From positions 1-15,971 of the forward strand of contig CANFFA010000011.1 of NCBI GenBank assembly GCA_947445425.1: a DNA stretch of 15,971 bases, written 5' to 3'. Source of the DNA: Paludibacteraceae bacterium (GTDB lineage Bacteria > Bacteroidota > Bacteroidia > Bacteroidales > Paludibacteraceae). Shown here in pieces: positions 7,636 through 15,139 of the stretch (positions are counted from its first letter, which is position 1; the number at the start of each line of letters is the position of its first letter). The notes beneath the pieces are model-generated. The model was given only the letters and a program-made list of their open reading frames with translations. It was not told the origin of the DNA and searched no databases. The position numbers and the translations under genes are program-made.

Positions 7636-8523
7636 ATGAATAGAATTTTAAAAAATAAGATTGCCGCTGGAATGATGTTCAGTCTAACTTTGGCATCTAT
7701 TTCGCTGGTGGTATTAATCGGAATGGGTTTATATTTAAAGTCAGCGCCCATTTTCAAAGAGCACTCCCTTTGGGAATTGATCTCCTCAGCCGATTGGCAA
7801 CCGAGCAGTGGTAAATTTGGCTTCTTACCCTTTATTGGCGGCACCCTTTGGATTACGGGCATTGCAGTAATATTGGCCTTGCCAGTGGCCTTACTGACCT
7901 CAATCTTTTTATCAGAACATTCCAAACCTTATGTAAAAAAATGGATTTTCCCTGCACTTGATATCCTAGCCGGAATCCCTTCGGTTGTCTATGGAGTTTG
8001 GGGTATCTTATTGGTAGTGCCTTGGGTTTCAGAAGTTTTGGCTCCACATTTTGTAGAATATGCTACCGGTTATTCTACTTTATCAGGAGGAATTGTATTG
8101 GGAGTAATGATACTACCATTACTCATCAGTCTATTTGTTGAAATTTTTGCTGCAGTACCTAGGGACCTTCGCGACGCAGCACTTTCATTGGGTGCTACCC
8201 GCTGGCAAACTAGCAAGTTAGTGATTCTTAGAAAAACATTACCCGGACTTTTGGCAGCAGTAATGTTGGCAATCTCTAGGGCATTTGGAGAAACAATAGC
8301 AGTCCTAATGGTCTGTGGAAATATACCGCTACTCCCCCACTCCCTTTTTGATTCATGCTACCCACTTCCAGCATTGATTGCCAATAATTATGGTGAAATG
8401 TTATCTGTCCCAATGTATGAATCAGCATTGATGTTAGCAGCATTCTTTTTATTCATCGTAGTATTGATTTTCAATACCAGTTCAAGAGCAGTAATATACA
8501 AATTGGAGAGAAAATTTCAATAA
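7636..8523 (+). CDS. pstC: Phosphate ABC transporter permease PstC
   Basis: This is one of the two inner-membrane channel subunits of the phosphate importer. The 295 residues show about six membrane segments (roughly 13-34, 65-91, 105-130, 146-170, 205-228 and 262-282). The cytoplasmic EAA loop that docks on the ATPase lies at 178-206 (LRDAALSLGATRWQTSKLVI, then LRKTLPG). Further PstC marks are LDILAGIPSVVYGVWGI (108-124) and the segment after the loop, ISRAFGETIAVLMVCGN. The length is typical of PstC. It follows pstS after 171 bases that hold a promoter and precedes pstA by 70 bases. Confidence 0.95.
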   Translation: MNRILKNKIAAGMMFSLTLASISLVVLIGMGLYLKSAPIFKEHSLWELISSADWQPSSGKFGFLPFIGGTLWITGIAVILALPVALLTSIFLSEHSKPYVKKWIFPALDILAGIPSVVYGVWGILLVVPWVSEVLAPHFVEYATGYSTLSGGIVLGVMILPLLISLFVEIFAAVPRDLRDAALSLGATRWQTSKLVILRKTLPGLLAAVMLAISRAFGETIAVLMVCGNIPLLPHSLFDSCYPLPALIANNYGEMLSVPMYESALMLAAFFLFIVVLIFNTSSRAVIYKLERKFQ

Positions 8524-8593
8524 GATGACTAGAAATTATTTACAAGTATACAGTTCTCTTTAAATTTGATTCAATAAGAAAAAAGATATAGTC

Positions 8594-9439
8594 ATGCGTT
8601 TAAAATTCATTGAAGAAAGAATAGCAAAAATCCTAATGTCTCTGGCCAGCTTGTTGGTTATCCTCTTTGTGGTGAGTATTTTGTATACCATTTTAAAAAG
8701 GGGAATGCCTGCATTGAATTGGGACATGGCAACTAAAATCCCAGAAGGTGGCTACTACAATGGTGGAGGTGGAGGTGTACTAAATGCGATCATGGGATCT
8801 CTGTTCATTGTATTGGGATCTACCATTTTGGGATTACTCATCAGTATTCCAGTTGTATTTTACATGAATGTTTACCTATCCAAAACGTCTAAATTGGCCT
8901 ATATCTCTCGATTGGCCTTTGATGTTATGTTTGGAATTCCATCGATTGTCTACGGTGCATTTGCCTTTAGCATCATGATTTATTTGGGAATGCGTACTTC
9001 TTTAGGAGGTGGTATTTTGGTGATTACTTTATTGGTCATCCCCATTTTCATTCGCTCTATGGATGAAGTTGCACAACATTTGCCCAAAGATTTGCTCGAT
9101 GCTTCTTATTCATTGGGTGCCACCAAATTAGAAACGATAAAAGTAGTATTACTACAAATAGCACCTGGTATTGCTACCGCCACCTTGCTATCTGTTGGAC
9201 GTGCCATTGGAGATGCAGCAGGCGTCATGTTCACTGCAGGATTTACGGACAGCATACCGACATCCTTGAGTGCTCCTGCAGCCACTTTACCCTTATCAGT
9301 ATTTTTTCAACTCAGCAGTCCGTCTGCTAGCGTACAGGACAGGGCTTATGCATCAGCATTAATCCTTACCATCATCGTTTTAATTATAAGTGTTCTCGGA
9401 CGATTAGTAACCACCTATTTCTCAAAAAATAAAATATAA
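8594..9439 (+). CDS. pstA: Phosphate ABC transporter permease PstA
   Basis: This is the second channel subunit, pairing with PstC. The 281 residues have about six membrane segments (roughly 12-34, 65-93, 108-132, 138-155, 190-215 and 254-275). The EAA loop is at 168-196 (LLDASYSLGATKLETIKVVL, then LQIAPG). FDVMFGIPSIVYGAFAF (109-125) is the counterpart of the PstC segment, and SVGRAIGDAAGVMFTAG (200-216) follows the loop. Five glycines in a row (57-61) lie in the first periplasmic loop, as often seen in PstA. Its TAA shares its last A with the ATG of pstB (TAATG), so translation of the two is probably coupled. Confidence 0.95.
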   Translation: MRLKFIEERIAKILMSLASLLVILFVVSILYTILKRGMPALNWDMATKIPEGGYYNGGGGGVLNAIMGSLFIVLGSTILGLLISIPVVFYMNVYLSKTSKLAYISRLAFDVMFGIPSIVYGAFAFSIMIYLGMRTSLGGGILVITLLVIPIFIRSMDEVAQHLPKDLLDASYSLGATKLETIKVVLLQIAPGIATATLLSVGRAIGDAAGVMFTAGFTDSIPTSLSAPAATLPLSVFFQLSSPSASVQDRAYASALILTIIVLIISVLGRLVTTYFSKNKI

Positions 9440-10299
9440 TGAAAGAGTTTCAATATAAAAACCCGACAAGAGCAACATGGGCAGAAGATTATTCGTTTTT
9501 GAATAATGACCTGGACAATAGCAAATTAGAAGGCGACAAAAATAAAAAATCAAACTTAAAAGTTACTGATCTAAATCTTTATATTCATCAGCACCACATC
9601 CTTAAGAATGTTAGTTTGGAGATTCCAGACAATAAAATCACTTGTATAATCGGTCCTTCTGGTTGTGGAAAATCGACTTTATTAAAAACTTTCAATCGTC
9701 TTATTGATGATACTGAAGGAATTAGGTATGATGGAAGTATTTGGGTAGATGATGTAGATATATTCGACAAAAAGACAGAAATTACCGATATACGTAAGAA
9801 AATGGGCTTACTTTCACAACGTCCTTGTCCACTTCCCATGTCGATTTATGACAATATTACATTTGGCTGTAAATTGCATGGCATCAGAAACAAGAAACGT
9901 TTGGCAGAAATCGTTGAAGAACAATTAAAGGCAGTTGGTTTGTGGGAAGAAGTGAAGGATAGATTACATGCACCTGCATCGAAACTCTCTATTGGACAAC
10001 AACAGAGACTTTGTCTGGCACGTGGATTGGCGGTAGAGCCGGAGTTTATTTTGGCAGATGAGGCTACCTCAGCCTTGGATCCAATTTCTAGTAAGCACAT
10101 CGAAGAATTATTCGTTGAACTAAAAAAGGATTATGCCATTATTTTGGTTACTCACACCCTTAGACAAGCTTTAAGAATTGCTGATCATGTTATTTTCATG
10201 TACTTGGGAAAAGTAATTGAAGCGGGTCCTGCTGATGAAATATTTAATAACCCTAAAGAAGAATTGACACGAAAGTATTTAGAAGGGGCTTTTAGCTAA
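9439..10299 (+). CDS. pstB: Phosphate ABC transporter ATP-binding protein PstB
   Basis: This is the cytoplasmic ATPase that powers phosphate import. The 286 residues carry Walker A GPSGCGKST (72-80), the Q-loop Q127 in LLSQRPCPLPMSIYDNITFG, the ABC signature LSIGQQQR (183-190), Walker B FILADE (203-208) with the D-loop SALDP, and the switch histidine H239 in LVTHT. CPLPMSIYDN is characteristic of the PstB group. Two places depart from the usual PstB: the signature has I where LSGGQ has its first G, and Walker B continues EATSALDP instead of EPCSALDP. About 40 charged residues precede the ABC core. The start is fixed by the TAATG overlap with pstA. phoU, which often follows pstB, is absent: the next feature is a terminator. 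Confidence 0.95.
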   Translation: MKEFQYKNPTRATWAEDYSFLNNDLDNSKLEGDKNKKSNLKVTDLNLYIHQHHILKNVSLEIPDNKITCIIGPSGCGKSTLLKTFNRLIDDTEGIRYDGSIWVDDVDIFDKKTEITDIRKKMGLLSQRPCPLPMSIYDNITFGCKLHGIRNKKRLAEIVEEQLKAVGLWEEVKDRLHAPASKLSIGQQQRLCLARGLAVEPEFILADEATSALDPISSKHIEELFVELKKDYAIILVTHTLRQALRIADHVIFMYLGKVIEAGPADEIFNNPKEELTRKYLEGAFS

Positions 10300-10301
10300 T
10301 A

Positions 10302-10365
10302 GATTAACGTTGAATGATTAATGGTCAATAAACACAATGATTGTGTTTATTGACCATTTTTTTTT
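10302..10365 (+). terminator. Terminator of the pst operon; copy H1 of a 35-base repeat
   Basis: AATGGTCAATAAACACAAT (10320-10338) and its complement (10340-10358) form a perfect 19-bp stem followed by nine T (10357-10365), a strong rho-independent terminator directly after pstB. The 35 bases 10302-10336, which cover the left arm and the bases before it, recur with one difference at 12021-12055, beyond the AAA ATPase gene. Confidence 0.88.
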
Positions 10366-10408
10366 AAGAAAAAAGAATCAATCTGAATTCTACAGGAATA
10401 GAATGAGA

Positions 10409-10550
10409 TAATGAAAAATAAATTATGTCGTATTACTTTATTAGACTATTATAAAATGAAACGGATTTACACAGTAAAAACGGATATAAAATTGAATATG
10501 TCAATTGATTATTCACTCTTATCAAAAATGCTTGCATTATTTAATACATT
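10409..10550 (+). repeat. Dispersed intergenic repeat, copy A
   Basis: This stretch aligns along its whole length with 12746-12900 (copy B), with scattered substitutions and a few small gaps. Shared exact blocks include GGATTTACAC, GTCAATTGATTAT and ATCAAAAATGCTTGCATT. The two small palindromes near the end (TTGATTA...TATCAA and AATGCTTGCATT) are kept in both copies. Weaker resemblance may continue to about 10585. Copy A fills most of the 323-base gap between pstB and the 3' end of the AAA ATPase gene. The rest of the gap (10551-10622) shows nothing I recognise. Confidence 0.75.
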
Positions 10551-10622
10551 TTAAAGATCTATGCCTTTCATTCTAAAAGAAATATTGGAAATAGCCTAGT
10601 ACACAAATCAAACTATAAAACA

Positions 10623-11759
10623 CTATTCCTTGAATTCGAAAAAATCTAAATAGTTTTCCTTATTAATAATTGAAAAGGATGCATTGGGGTAATTCTTGGC
10701 AAAAGCCCCGGGTATTCTCGGTTGCTTATCACCCCATTTAAATTCAAAAGCATGAAGCTTACCTTCACATTCTTGAATTAAATCGATTTCTTGACCATCA
10801 TAGGTTCTCCAAAAATAGAACAAACAATTATGATTCAAATACTCATTCTGTTTAATCCGCTCGCTGATTAAATAATTTTCCCACAATGCACCCACATCAT
10901 TTCTCTGTGAAATTGAATTATAATTTCCGATGATTGCATTTCGAATGCCATTGTCATAGAAATACCATTTGCCCGCTTTCGATATTTCTTTTCGAAGATT
11001 ACCGGAGTATGCACCCAATCGATAAATAACAAACACCTTGGAGAGTAAATCAAGGTATTTCTCAATCGTATTTCTACTGAGTCCGAGCTGCTTGGCTAAT
11101 TCATCATACGATACTTGATTTCCCATTTGAAATGCAATAAGACGAAGTAATTCGCTCATCTTCCTTGAATTCTTTAGTCCGTCAAGTGATAAGATATCCT
11201 TCAAAAGATATGCATTCACAATATCACGTAAATAATCTTTTTTTTGCTTATAATCTGCAATCGTGATTATTTCTGGATAAGAACCGTATAAAAGCCTATC
11301 TTCTAAATTCTGTCTGGTTTCAAGCAGATTCTCTTGGTGTGAAAGTTCACTTTGACTGAAAGGATACAAATGAAATTGTACACTTCTTCCTACCAAAGGC
11401 TCGCCTGCTTTGTTGCTTAAGTCAAATGAAGAGGAGCCTGTAGCAAGGACCTTTATACCAGGAACTTCATCCACTATCAACTTTAACTTTTGACCAATGT
11501 TTGGGATACTTTGGGCCTCATCTATTGCGAATAAATCCACACCTGCCAATAGTCTTTTGTAAGTAGCAATAGATTGCGGCTCAAGTATAGTCAATGAATC
11601 GAAATCCTCACCATTTAGCAAAAGGACTTTCCCCGAAAACCGATCTAAAACCTGACGCATTAAAACGGTTTTACCCACTCTTCTGGCACCAAACAATAGG
11701 ATCACCTTATTGGCACAAAGCTTATTTTGTATTTTTTCTTCTAATAATCGCCTAATCAT
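10623..11759 (-). CDS. AAA ATPase with DUF4143-type C-terminal domain
   Basis: This is a predicted ATPase of the AAA_14/DUF4143 family, proteins common in Bacteroidota and archaea whose cellular role is not settled. The 378 residues begin with an ATPase domain: Walker A GARRVGKT (24-31), Walker B LFAIDEAQ (76-83) and the sensor-1 type ATGSS (106-110). The family motif GSYPE stands at 159-163. A winged-helix segment follows (about 213-240, VSYDELAKQLGLSRNTIEKY). The C-terminal part resembles the PD-(D/E)XK nuclease fold: D326 in GQEIDLIQ, then E339-x-K341 in FEFKW. No signal peptide or membrane segment is present. The length is typical and the frame intact. It is transcribed alone, against pstB and codirectionally with apt, from a promoter overlapping a palindrome. 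Repeats on both sides suggest an inserted cassette. Confidence 0.88.
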   Translation of the reverse strand: MIRRLLEEKIQNKLCANKVILLFGARRVGKTVLMRQVLDRFSGKVLLLNGEDFDSLTILEPQSIATYKRLLAGVDLFAIDEAQSIPNIGQKLKLIVDEVPGIKVLATGSSSFDLSNKAGEPLVGRSVQFHLYPFSQSELSHQENLLETRQNLEDRLLYGSYPEIITIADYKQKKDYLRDIVNAYLLKDILSLDGLKNSRKMSELLRLIAFQMGNQVSYDELAKQLGLSRNTIEKYLDLLSKVFVIYRLGAYSGNLRKEISKAGKWYFYDNGIRNAIIGNYNSISQRNDVGALWENYLISERIKQNEYLNHNCLFYFWRTYDGQEIDLIQECEGKLHAFEFKWGDKQPRIPGAFAKNYPNASFSIINKENYLDFFEFKE

Positions 11760-11773
11760 ACAAATCTATATTT

Positions 11774-11808
11774 TTATGCAAAAATAATGTATATTTTGCA
11801 TAATCAAA
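11774..11808 (-). promoter_or_regulatory. AAA ATPase promoter overlapped by a palindrome
   Basis: On the - strand, TTTG (11805-11808), 18 bases, then TATTTTTG (11779-11786) matches the Bacteroidota promoter and lies 20 bases upstream of the ATG. TTATGCAAAA (11774-11783) and TTTTGCATAA (11794-11803) form a perfect 10-bp dyad with a 10-base spacer. It covers most of the -7 box and the spacer, the position expected for a repressor site. Confidence 0.6.
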
Positions 11809-11814
11809 CTATTT

Positions 11815-11884
11815 ATCGTTAATTTCTTCAGTATATTAAAGAAATTAATAGTAATTTCTTCAATAGACTGAAGAAATTAACGAT
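11815..11884. repeat. Nested perfect palindrome upstream of the AAA ATPase gene
   Basis: ATCGTTAATTTCTTCAGT (11815-11832) is perfectly complementary to 11867-11884. Inside the 34-base spacer, 11834-11847 pairs with 11852-11865 with one mismatch. All four arms contain the same AAGAAATTA word in alternating orientation, so the element could fold as one long cruciform or as several alternative hairpins. It starts 56 bases upstream of the ATG, just behind the promoter. Confidence 0.7.
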
Positions 11885-12020
11885 TATACCAATTTATGTA
11901 AAACAGTAGTATCCCCTCAAAAGGGGTGGCTAACAAACTAGATTAAAGAAATTCAGTGTGAATTTATTCAACAATTTAAAGTATTCATCATTAATTTCTG
12001 GAGAGAGTATCTAGTGAATG
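11885..12020. other. Remainder of the gap between the AAA ATPase gene and H2
   Basis: No gene is visible in this part of the 357-base gap between the AAA ATPase start and the apt stop. It holds a small hairpin CCCCT-CAAA-AGGGG (11913-11926), further AAAGAAATT/AATTTCT words (near 11945 and 11993) related to the nested palindrome, and a short ACTAGAT/ATCTAGT pair (11937-11943 and 12009-12015). Confidence 0.4.
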
Positions 12021-12094
12021 GATTAACGTTAAATGATTAATGGTCAATAAACACAGTAAAGTGTTTATTGACCATTAATCATTTAACGTTAAAC
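12021..12094. repeat. Perfect 32-bp hairpin, copy H2; 3' of apt
   Basis: 12023-12054 pairs with 12061-12092 without mismatch around the loop AGTAAA. The left arm and the bases before it repeat the pst terminator region (10302-10336) at 34 of 35 positions. Here the right arm is extended as well, making the dyad longer than in H1. It lies 23 bases past the apt stop codon and may end the apt transcript, though no T-run follows on either strand. Confidence 0.75.
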
Positions 12095-12116
12095 AAAAGT
12101 CCATAAATTGAATGAC

Positions 12117-12641
12117 CTATTCACCATCAAAACTCATTGCCGAAAAGACCTCGTGACTTTTAATTGCTTCACGTCCTTTAAGTTCTGGAAGTTCTACTAA
12201 AAATGCACATTCAACTACTGTTCCACCCAGGGCTTCGACTAATTTTACTGCTGCCGATACGGTACCACCAGTAGCAATCAAATCATCAACCACTACGATC
12301 CGCTCCCCTTTCATTACTGCATCAGAATGGATTTCTACTTCTGAAGAACCATATTCTAAATCGTATTTCTGACTGATGGTGTGAAAAGGCAGTTTCCCTT
12401 TTTTTCGAACCGGCACAAAACCAACTCCCAATCGATAAGCCAAAACTGCTCCAAAAACAAAACCACGAGCATCAATTCCGACTACTTTATCAATTTTTTG
12501 ATCTTTATAGCGCTCATAAAACAGATCACAAGATTTCTTGAAGGCCTCTCCATCTTGCATCAAAGTCGTGATATCACGAAAGGTGATGTTTTGAATCGGG
12601 AAATCTGGAATAGAGCGGATTTTCAACTTTAAATCATTCAT
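12117..12641 (-). CDS. apt: Adenine phosphoribosyltransferase
   Basis: This cytoplasmic purine-salvage enzyme makes AMP from adenine and PRPP. At 174 residues it has the usual bacterial Apt length. The N-terminal IRSIPDFPIQNITFRDIT (8-25) is the adenine-side hood with the family's FRDITTL. VVGIDARGFVFGAVLAYRLG (53-72) holds the conserved EARGF-like element (here DARGF). The flexible catalytic loop spans about 80-105 (KKGKLPFHTISQKYDLEYG). The PRPP-binding signature is RIVVVDDLIATGG (114-126). It stands alone on the - strand. I found no exact TAnnTTTG box in front of it. The hairpin H2 lies just after its stop. Confidence 0.96.
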   Translation of the reverse strand: MNDLKLKIRSIPDFPIQNITFRDITTLMQDGEAFKKSCDLFYERYKDQKIDKVVGIDARGFVFGAVLAYRLGVGFVPVRKKGKLPFHTISQKYDLEYGSSEVEIHSDAVMKGERIVVVDDLIATGGTVSAAVKLVEALGGTVVECAFLVELPELKGREAIKSHEVFSAMSFDGE

Positions 12642-12745
12642 TTTAAATATATTGTTTTTATTAGCAAATAGTGTATTCTATACTAGTCTGTATGGTTTTG
12701 TATAGCCTAAAGACTTCAATATGGGAAAATTTAAATACATCTAAG
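12642..12745. other. apt upstream region
   Basis: This is part of the 351-base gap between apt and the PPC gene. The sequence is AT-rich and must hold the apt promoter, but no full consensus match is visible. A weak CTATAC/GTATAG pair occurs near 12678-12706. The remaining gap is repeat copy B and a short tail. Confidence 0.3.
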
Positions 12746-12934
12746 TAATGAGAAATAAATAATGTAGTATTATTTGATTAGTCAACTATAAAATGGAACG
12801 CGGATTTACACTGTAAATGCGGATAAAAAAAACGGATCTATAATTGACTACGTCAATTGATTATGCACTCTAATCAAAAATGCTTGCATTTTTTTTAATC
12901 CGTTTTCAATCCGTCTAGACCGTGTAAATCGGCG
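12746..12934. repeat. Dispersed intergenic repeat, copy B, foldback form
   Basis: 12746-12900 is the relative of copy A. Copy B also folds on itself: CGCGGATTTACAC (12799-12811) pairs with 12922-12934 with one mismatch, and two CGGAT words (12820-12824, 12833-12837) face two ATCCG words (12898-12902, 12909-12913). Inside are the dyads ATTTACA-C-TGTAAAT (12804-12818), AATTGAC-TAC-GTCAATT, TTGATTA-N7-TAATCAA (12857-12877) and AATGCTTGCATT (12879-12890). GTGTAAATC/GGATTTACAC words resemble dispersed repeats I recall from Bacteroidota genomes. It lies 3' of the PPC gene. Confidence 0.7.
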
Positions 12935-12992
12935 TACCATTTCTTTCTAAAATAGGACATTATATCTCTGCCATTACTTACTTGGTTTTAAT

Positions 12993-15101
12993 TTACTGTT
13001 TTTTCTCCAAAACAAATATAGGGCTTTGTTCTCGATATTTAGCATTTTGGTAGGTTCGTTGTCCTTTTTTTTCTACTACACCTTTAACAGTGCCCACGAA
13101 ACTTAATCCCAATCGCATATATTTGGCCTTCTTAAAAGCATTGGCATCAATCTTAAGATAAACTGTTTTTTCAGATTCAGTTGGTTCAATGACAATTGGC
13201 TCCATACTGATTTGCTTCATCTTCTTACTTAAATTCAGCTCCACTGGCTCATCAAAGCCGTTTTTTCGTTCAATTAAAACCTTAACTGTGAATATACTAT
13301 CTTCATCCGTAAGCAATAGTGGTTTTGACAATTTTGATTCTATCTCTTTTGATAAATGTAAAGAAAATGGTGATGCTGCGCTTATATTTGCAACAAATCC
13401 AGCTGCCGGAATATGATGGGTATAGTAAAAAGCCTGCATCATATTATCTGCAGCAGCAGCGGATTGCATTTCTGACTGCATCTCTTTTCCTCTTGAGACT
13501 GCCTTGGTGAAGACTTCAATAGGAATCTGTTGCTCTTTTGCATTTTGTGGAGCACTAATAGAAATATCCCATGATTTATTTCCTGCGGAAGACTTAAGAT
13601 TGCTTACAACAAAATCATTGGGCAATCCTTTAATTTCTACTTCCAAAGCAGGCGTATTCTTTTCATTGGTAGTAAGATCAAGGTGCACAACCACAGTACC
13701 ACCTTTGGGGATGGTGAGATTAGCTGGTGAAACAAATACTTCATAGCTAGGAAGGCTTTTTTTGCGTTCCAATAAATAGTAATAATCAATGCCACATTTC
13801 CCCAACACATCCTCTAGCTCAACAGTATAGGCTCCAGCATCTTTTGCTTTGTACTGTAACATTGGGTCAGCATGGAAAGTCATTAACCCTTGTGTAGGAT
13901 CTTCTACATCGTCAACTTCCGCAACTAATTTACCATTTGGATCAAGAAGTCTCATTTTAACATCCAATAAGGAGCCCAATTTACGAGCTTTTATCTCAAT
14001 TGCAATATTTTCATTTTTTTCAACTGAAACGGTATAGCTTTTCACCTGATAAGGACTTGTAATGGAGTCGTATATTTCAATATCAGGGCTTAACTCTTTA
14101 GTGGTAATCGGATTGGAGTTCGCCTCAACACTATTTTTCAAGCCATAAAAAGGAACTGAATTTGAGATACAAGCATTATTACCCAAACAGTTTATCTCTC
14201 CATAATCGAGTTTCGTAGGTTTAAAATTGATAAAATTTGATTTTAGGTTAACACCCTTAAGATTCAATTTAGTCTTTTGACCCACTTTACCCACACATGG
14301 AGTTACAGAAGTTAAATACGGAATTTCCCCTAAATCAATTCGGTAATTAAAATCTTCGCGACCACGATAAATCGCATCATGAATGGTAAGTGTGTAAGTA
14401 TCATTTTCTGGAATTTTAACAATGATAACGGGGTCTACAGCATTTCTAAAGTCATCATTGTAAGCAATTTCTTTCCCTTTACTATTTTTAATTTGAATAA
14501 TCGCTTGAAACCAACCAGGAACAGCATCTGCGATATAAGGAATTAGCGTTCTAGCCTTAACTGCCGCAACCAAATTCATTCCTTTTGTGGCCTTAAATGA
14601 AAAAGAATCTACTTCGCCTGGTAAAATCTGTCCACAAAGGGTAGTCGGTAATAAAGCTACTTGATTGGATTTCTTACTGATATTGGCAGCTATTTCTAAT
14701 TGATTTGGATATTGACCCACTTCAAAATTTAATTTATTGGATACTCCTGCTAAAGACAGAAGTCTTAAATCACGTAATCCAGGGATTGCATTTTTTGATA
14801 TCGTTATCCTAAGGGTTAATCTATCAGCCAATTGGGGACTGCTTTGATCGTCTAACTTCCCCTTGTTTTTTTTCTTTTTTGCGGGTTCAATTTTATTATC
14901 CCCCTTTATGATTTCGGCTATAACATCCTCACCACTTACAAGTACAGCAGTAGCATTAGAGAGATTCATGCCTCCAATTTCGACATCTAAGCTTGTACCC
15001 TTTTCACCTCCAGCAGGATAGACATATCCCAAAGAGAGTTTTTGTGCCGAAAGCTGAAATGCCAACAGAGAAAGCGTTATTAATAATAATTTAGTGCGCA
15101 T
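12993..15101 (-). CDS. Exported PPC/TIG-domain protein, function unknown
   Basis: This is a large exported protein, probably a binding or accessory factor without an obvious catalytic site. I start at MRTKLLLITLSLLAF (15099-15101), which gives a clean signal peptide with cleavage probably at LSA-QK (after residue 19). The frame is open nine residues further but that extension would hide the signal. Of 702 residues, about 22-128 form a TIG/Ig-like domain (VYPAGGEKGTSLDVEIGGMN), interrupted by a Lys-rich stretch (residues 75-82). About 149-257 is a PPC-type beta domain (GQILPGEVDSFSFKATKG). A second TIG-like segment (LTSVTPCVGKVGQKTKLNLK) follows near 263, and a second PPC-like domain at about 346-441. 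The last 260 residues are beta-rich, Ig-like. Such proteins often accompany DUF1501, DUF1549 and DUF1553 genes in Planctomycetes, Verrucomicrobia and some Bacteroidota. The DUF1501 gene lies directly upstream on the same strand. Confidence 0.8.
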   Translation of the reverse strand: MRTKLLLITLSLLAFQLSAQKLSLGYVYPAGGEKGTSLDVEIGGMNLSNATAVLVSGEDVIAEIIKGDNKIEPAKKKKNKGKLDDQSSPQLADRLTLRITISKNAIPGLRDLRLLSLAGVSNKLNFEVGQYPNQLEIAANISKKSNQVALLPTTLCGQILPGEVDSFSFKATKGMNLVAAVKARTLIPYIADAVPGWFQAIIQIKNSKGKEIAYNDDFRNAVDPVIIVKIPENDTYTLTIHDAIYRGREDFNYRIDLGEIPYLTSVTPCVGKVGQKTKLNLKGVNLKSNFINFKPTKLDYGEINCLGNNACISNSVPFYGLKNSVEANSNPITTKELSPDIEIYDSITSPYQVKSYTVSVEKNENIAIEIKARKLGSLLDVKMRLLDPNGKLVAEVDDVEDPTQGLMTFHADPMLQYKAKDAGAYTVELEDVLGKCGIDYYYLLERKKSLPSYEVFVSPANLTIPKGGTVVVHLDLTTNEKNTPALEVEIKGLPNDFVVSNLKSSAGNKSWDISISAPQNAKEQQIPIEVFTKAVSRGKEMQSEMQSAAAADNMMQAFYYTHHIPAAGFVANISAASPFSLHLSKEIESKLSKPLLLTDEDSIFTVKVLIERKNGFDEPVELNLSKKMKQISMEPIVIEPTESEKTVYLKIDANAFKKAKYMRLGLSFVGTVKGVVEKKGQRTYQNAKYREQSPIFVLEKKQ

Positions 15102-15139
15102 AACTGGATAATTTACGAATTTAGGCAATAGGAATTAAA

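Noticed and set aside
8561..8568. TAAATTTG before pstA as another internal promoter
   Set aside because: It matches TAnnTTTG but has no TTG at the right distance; one such match is expected by chance in AT-rich DNA.
10623..11759. AAA ATPase as part of a toxin-antitoxin or defence operon
   Set aside because: It is a single gene without a partner; the PD-(D/E)XK-like tail is a family trait and gives no evidence of a defence role.
10409..12934. Copies A and B as a CRISPR array
   Set aside because: There are only two diverged copies more than 2 kb apart, no short regular repeat-spacer pattern and no cas genes.
15102..15128. Longer N-terminus for the PPC protein (start at 15128)
   Set aside because: The extra residues MPKFVNYPV would precede a perfect signal peptide starting at MRTKLLL.
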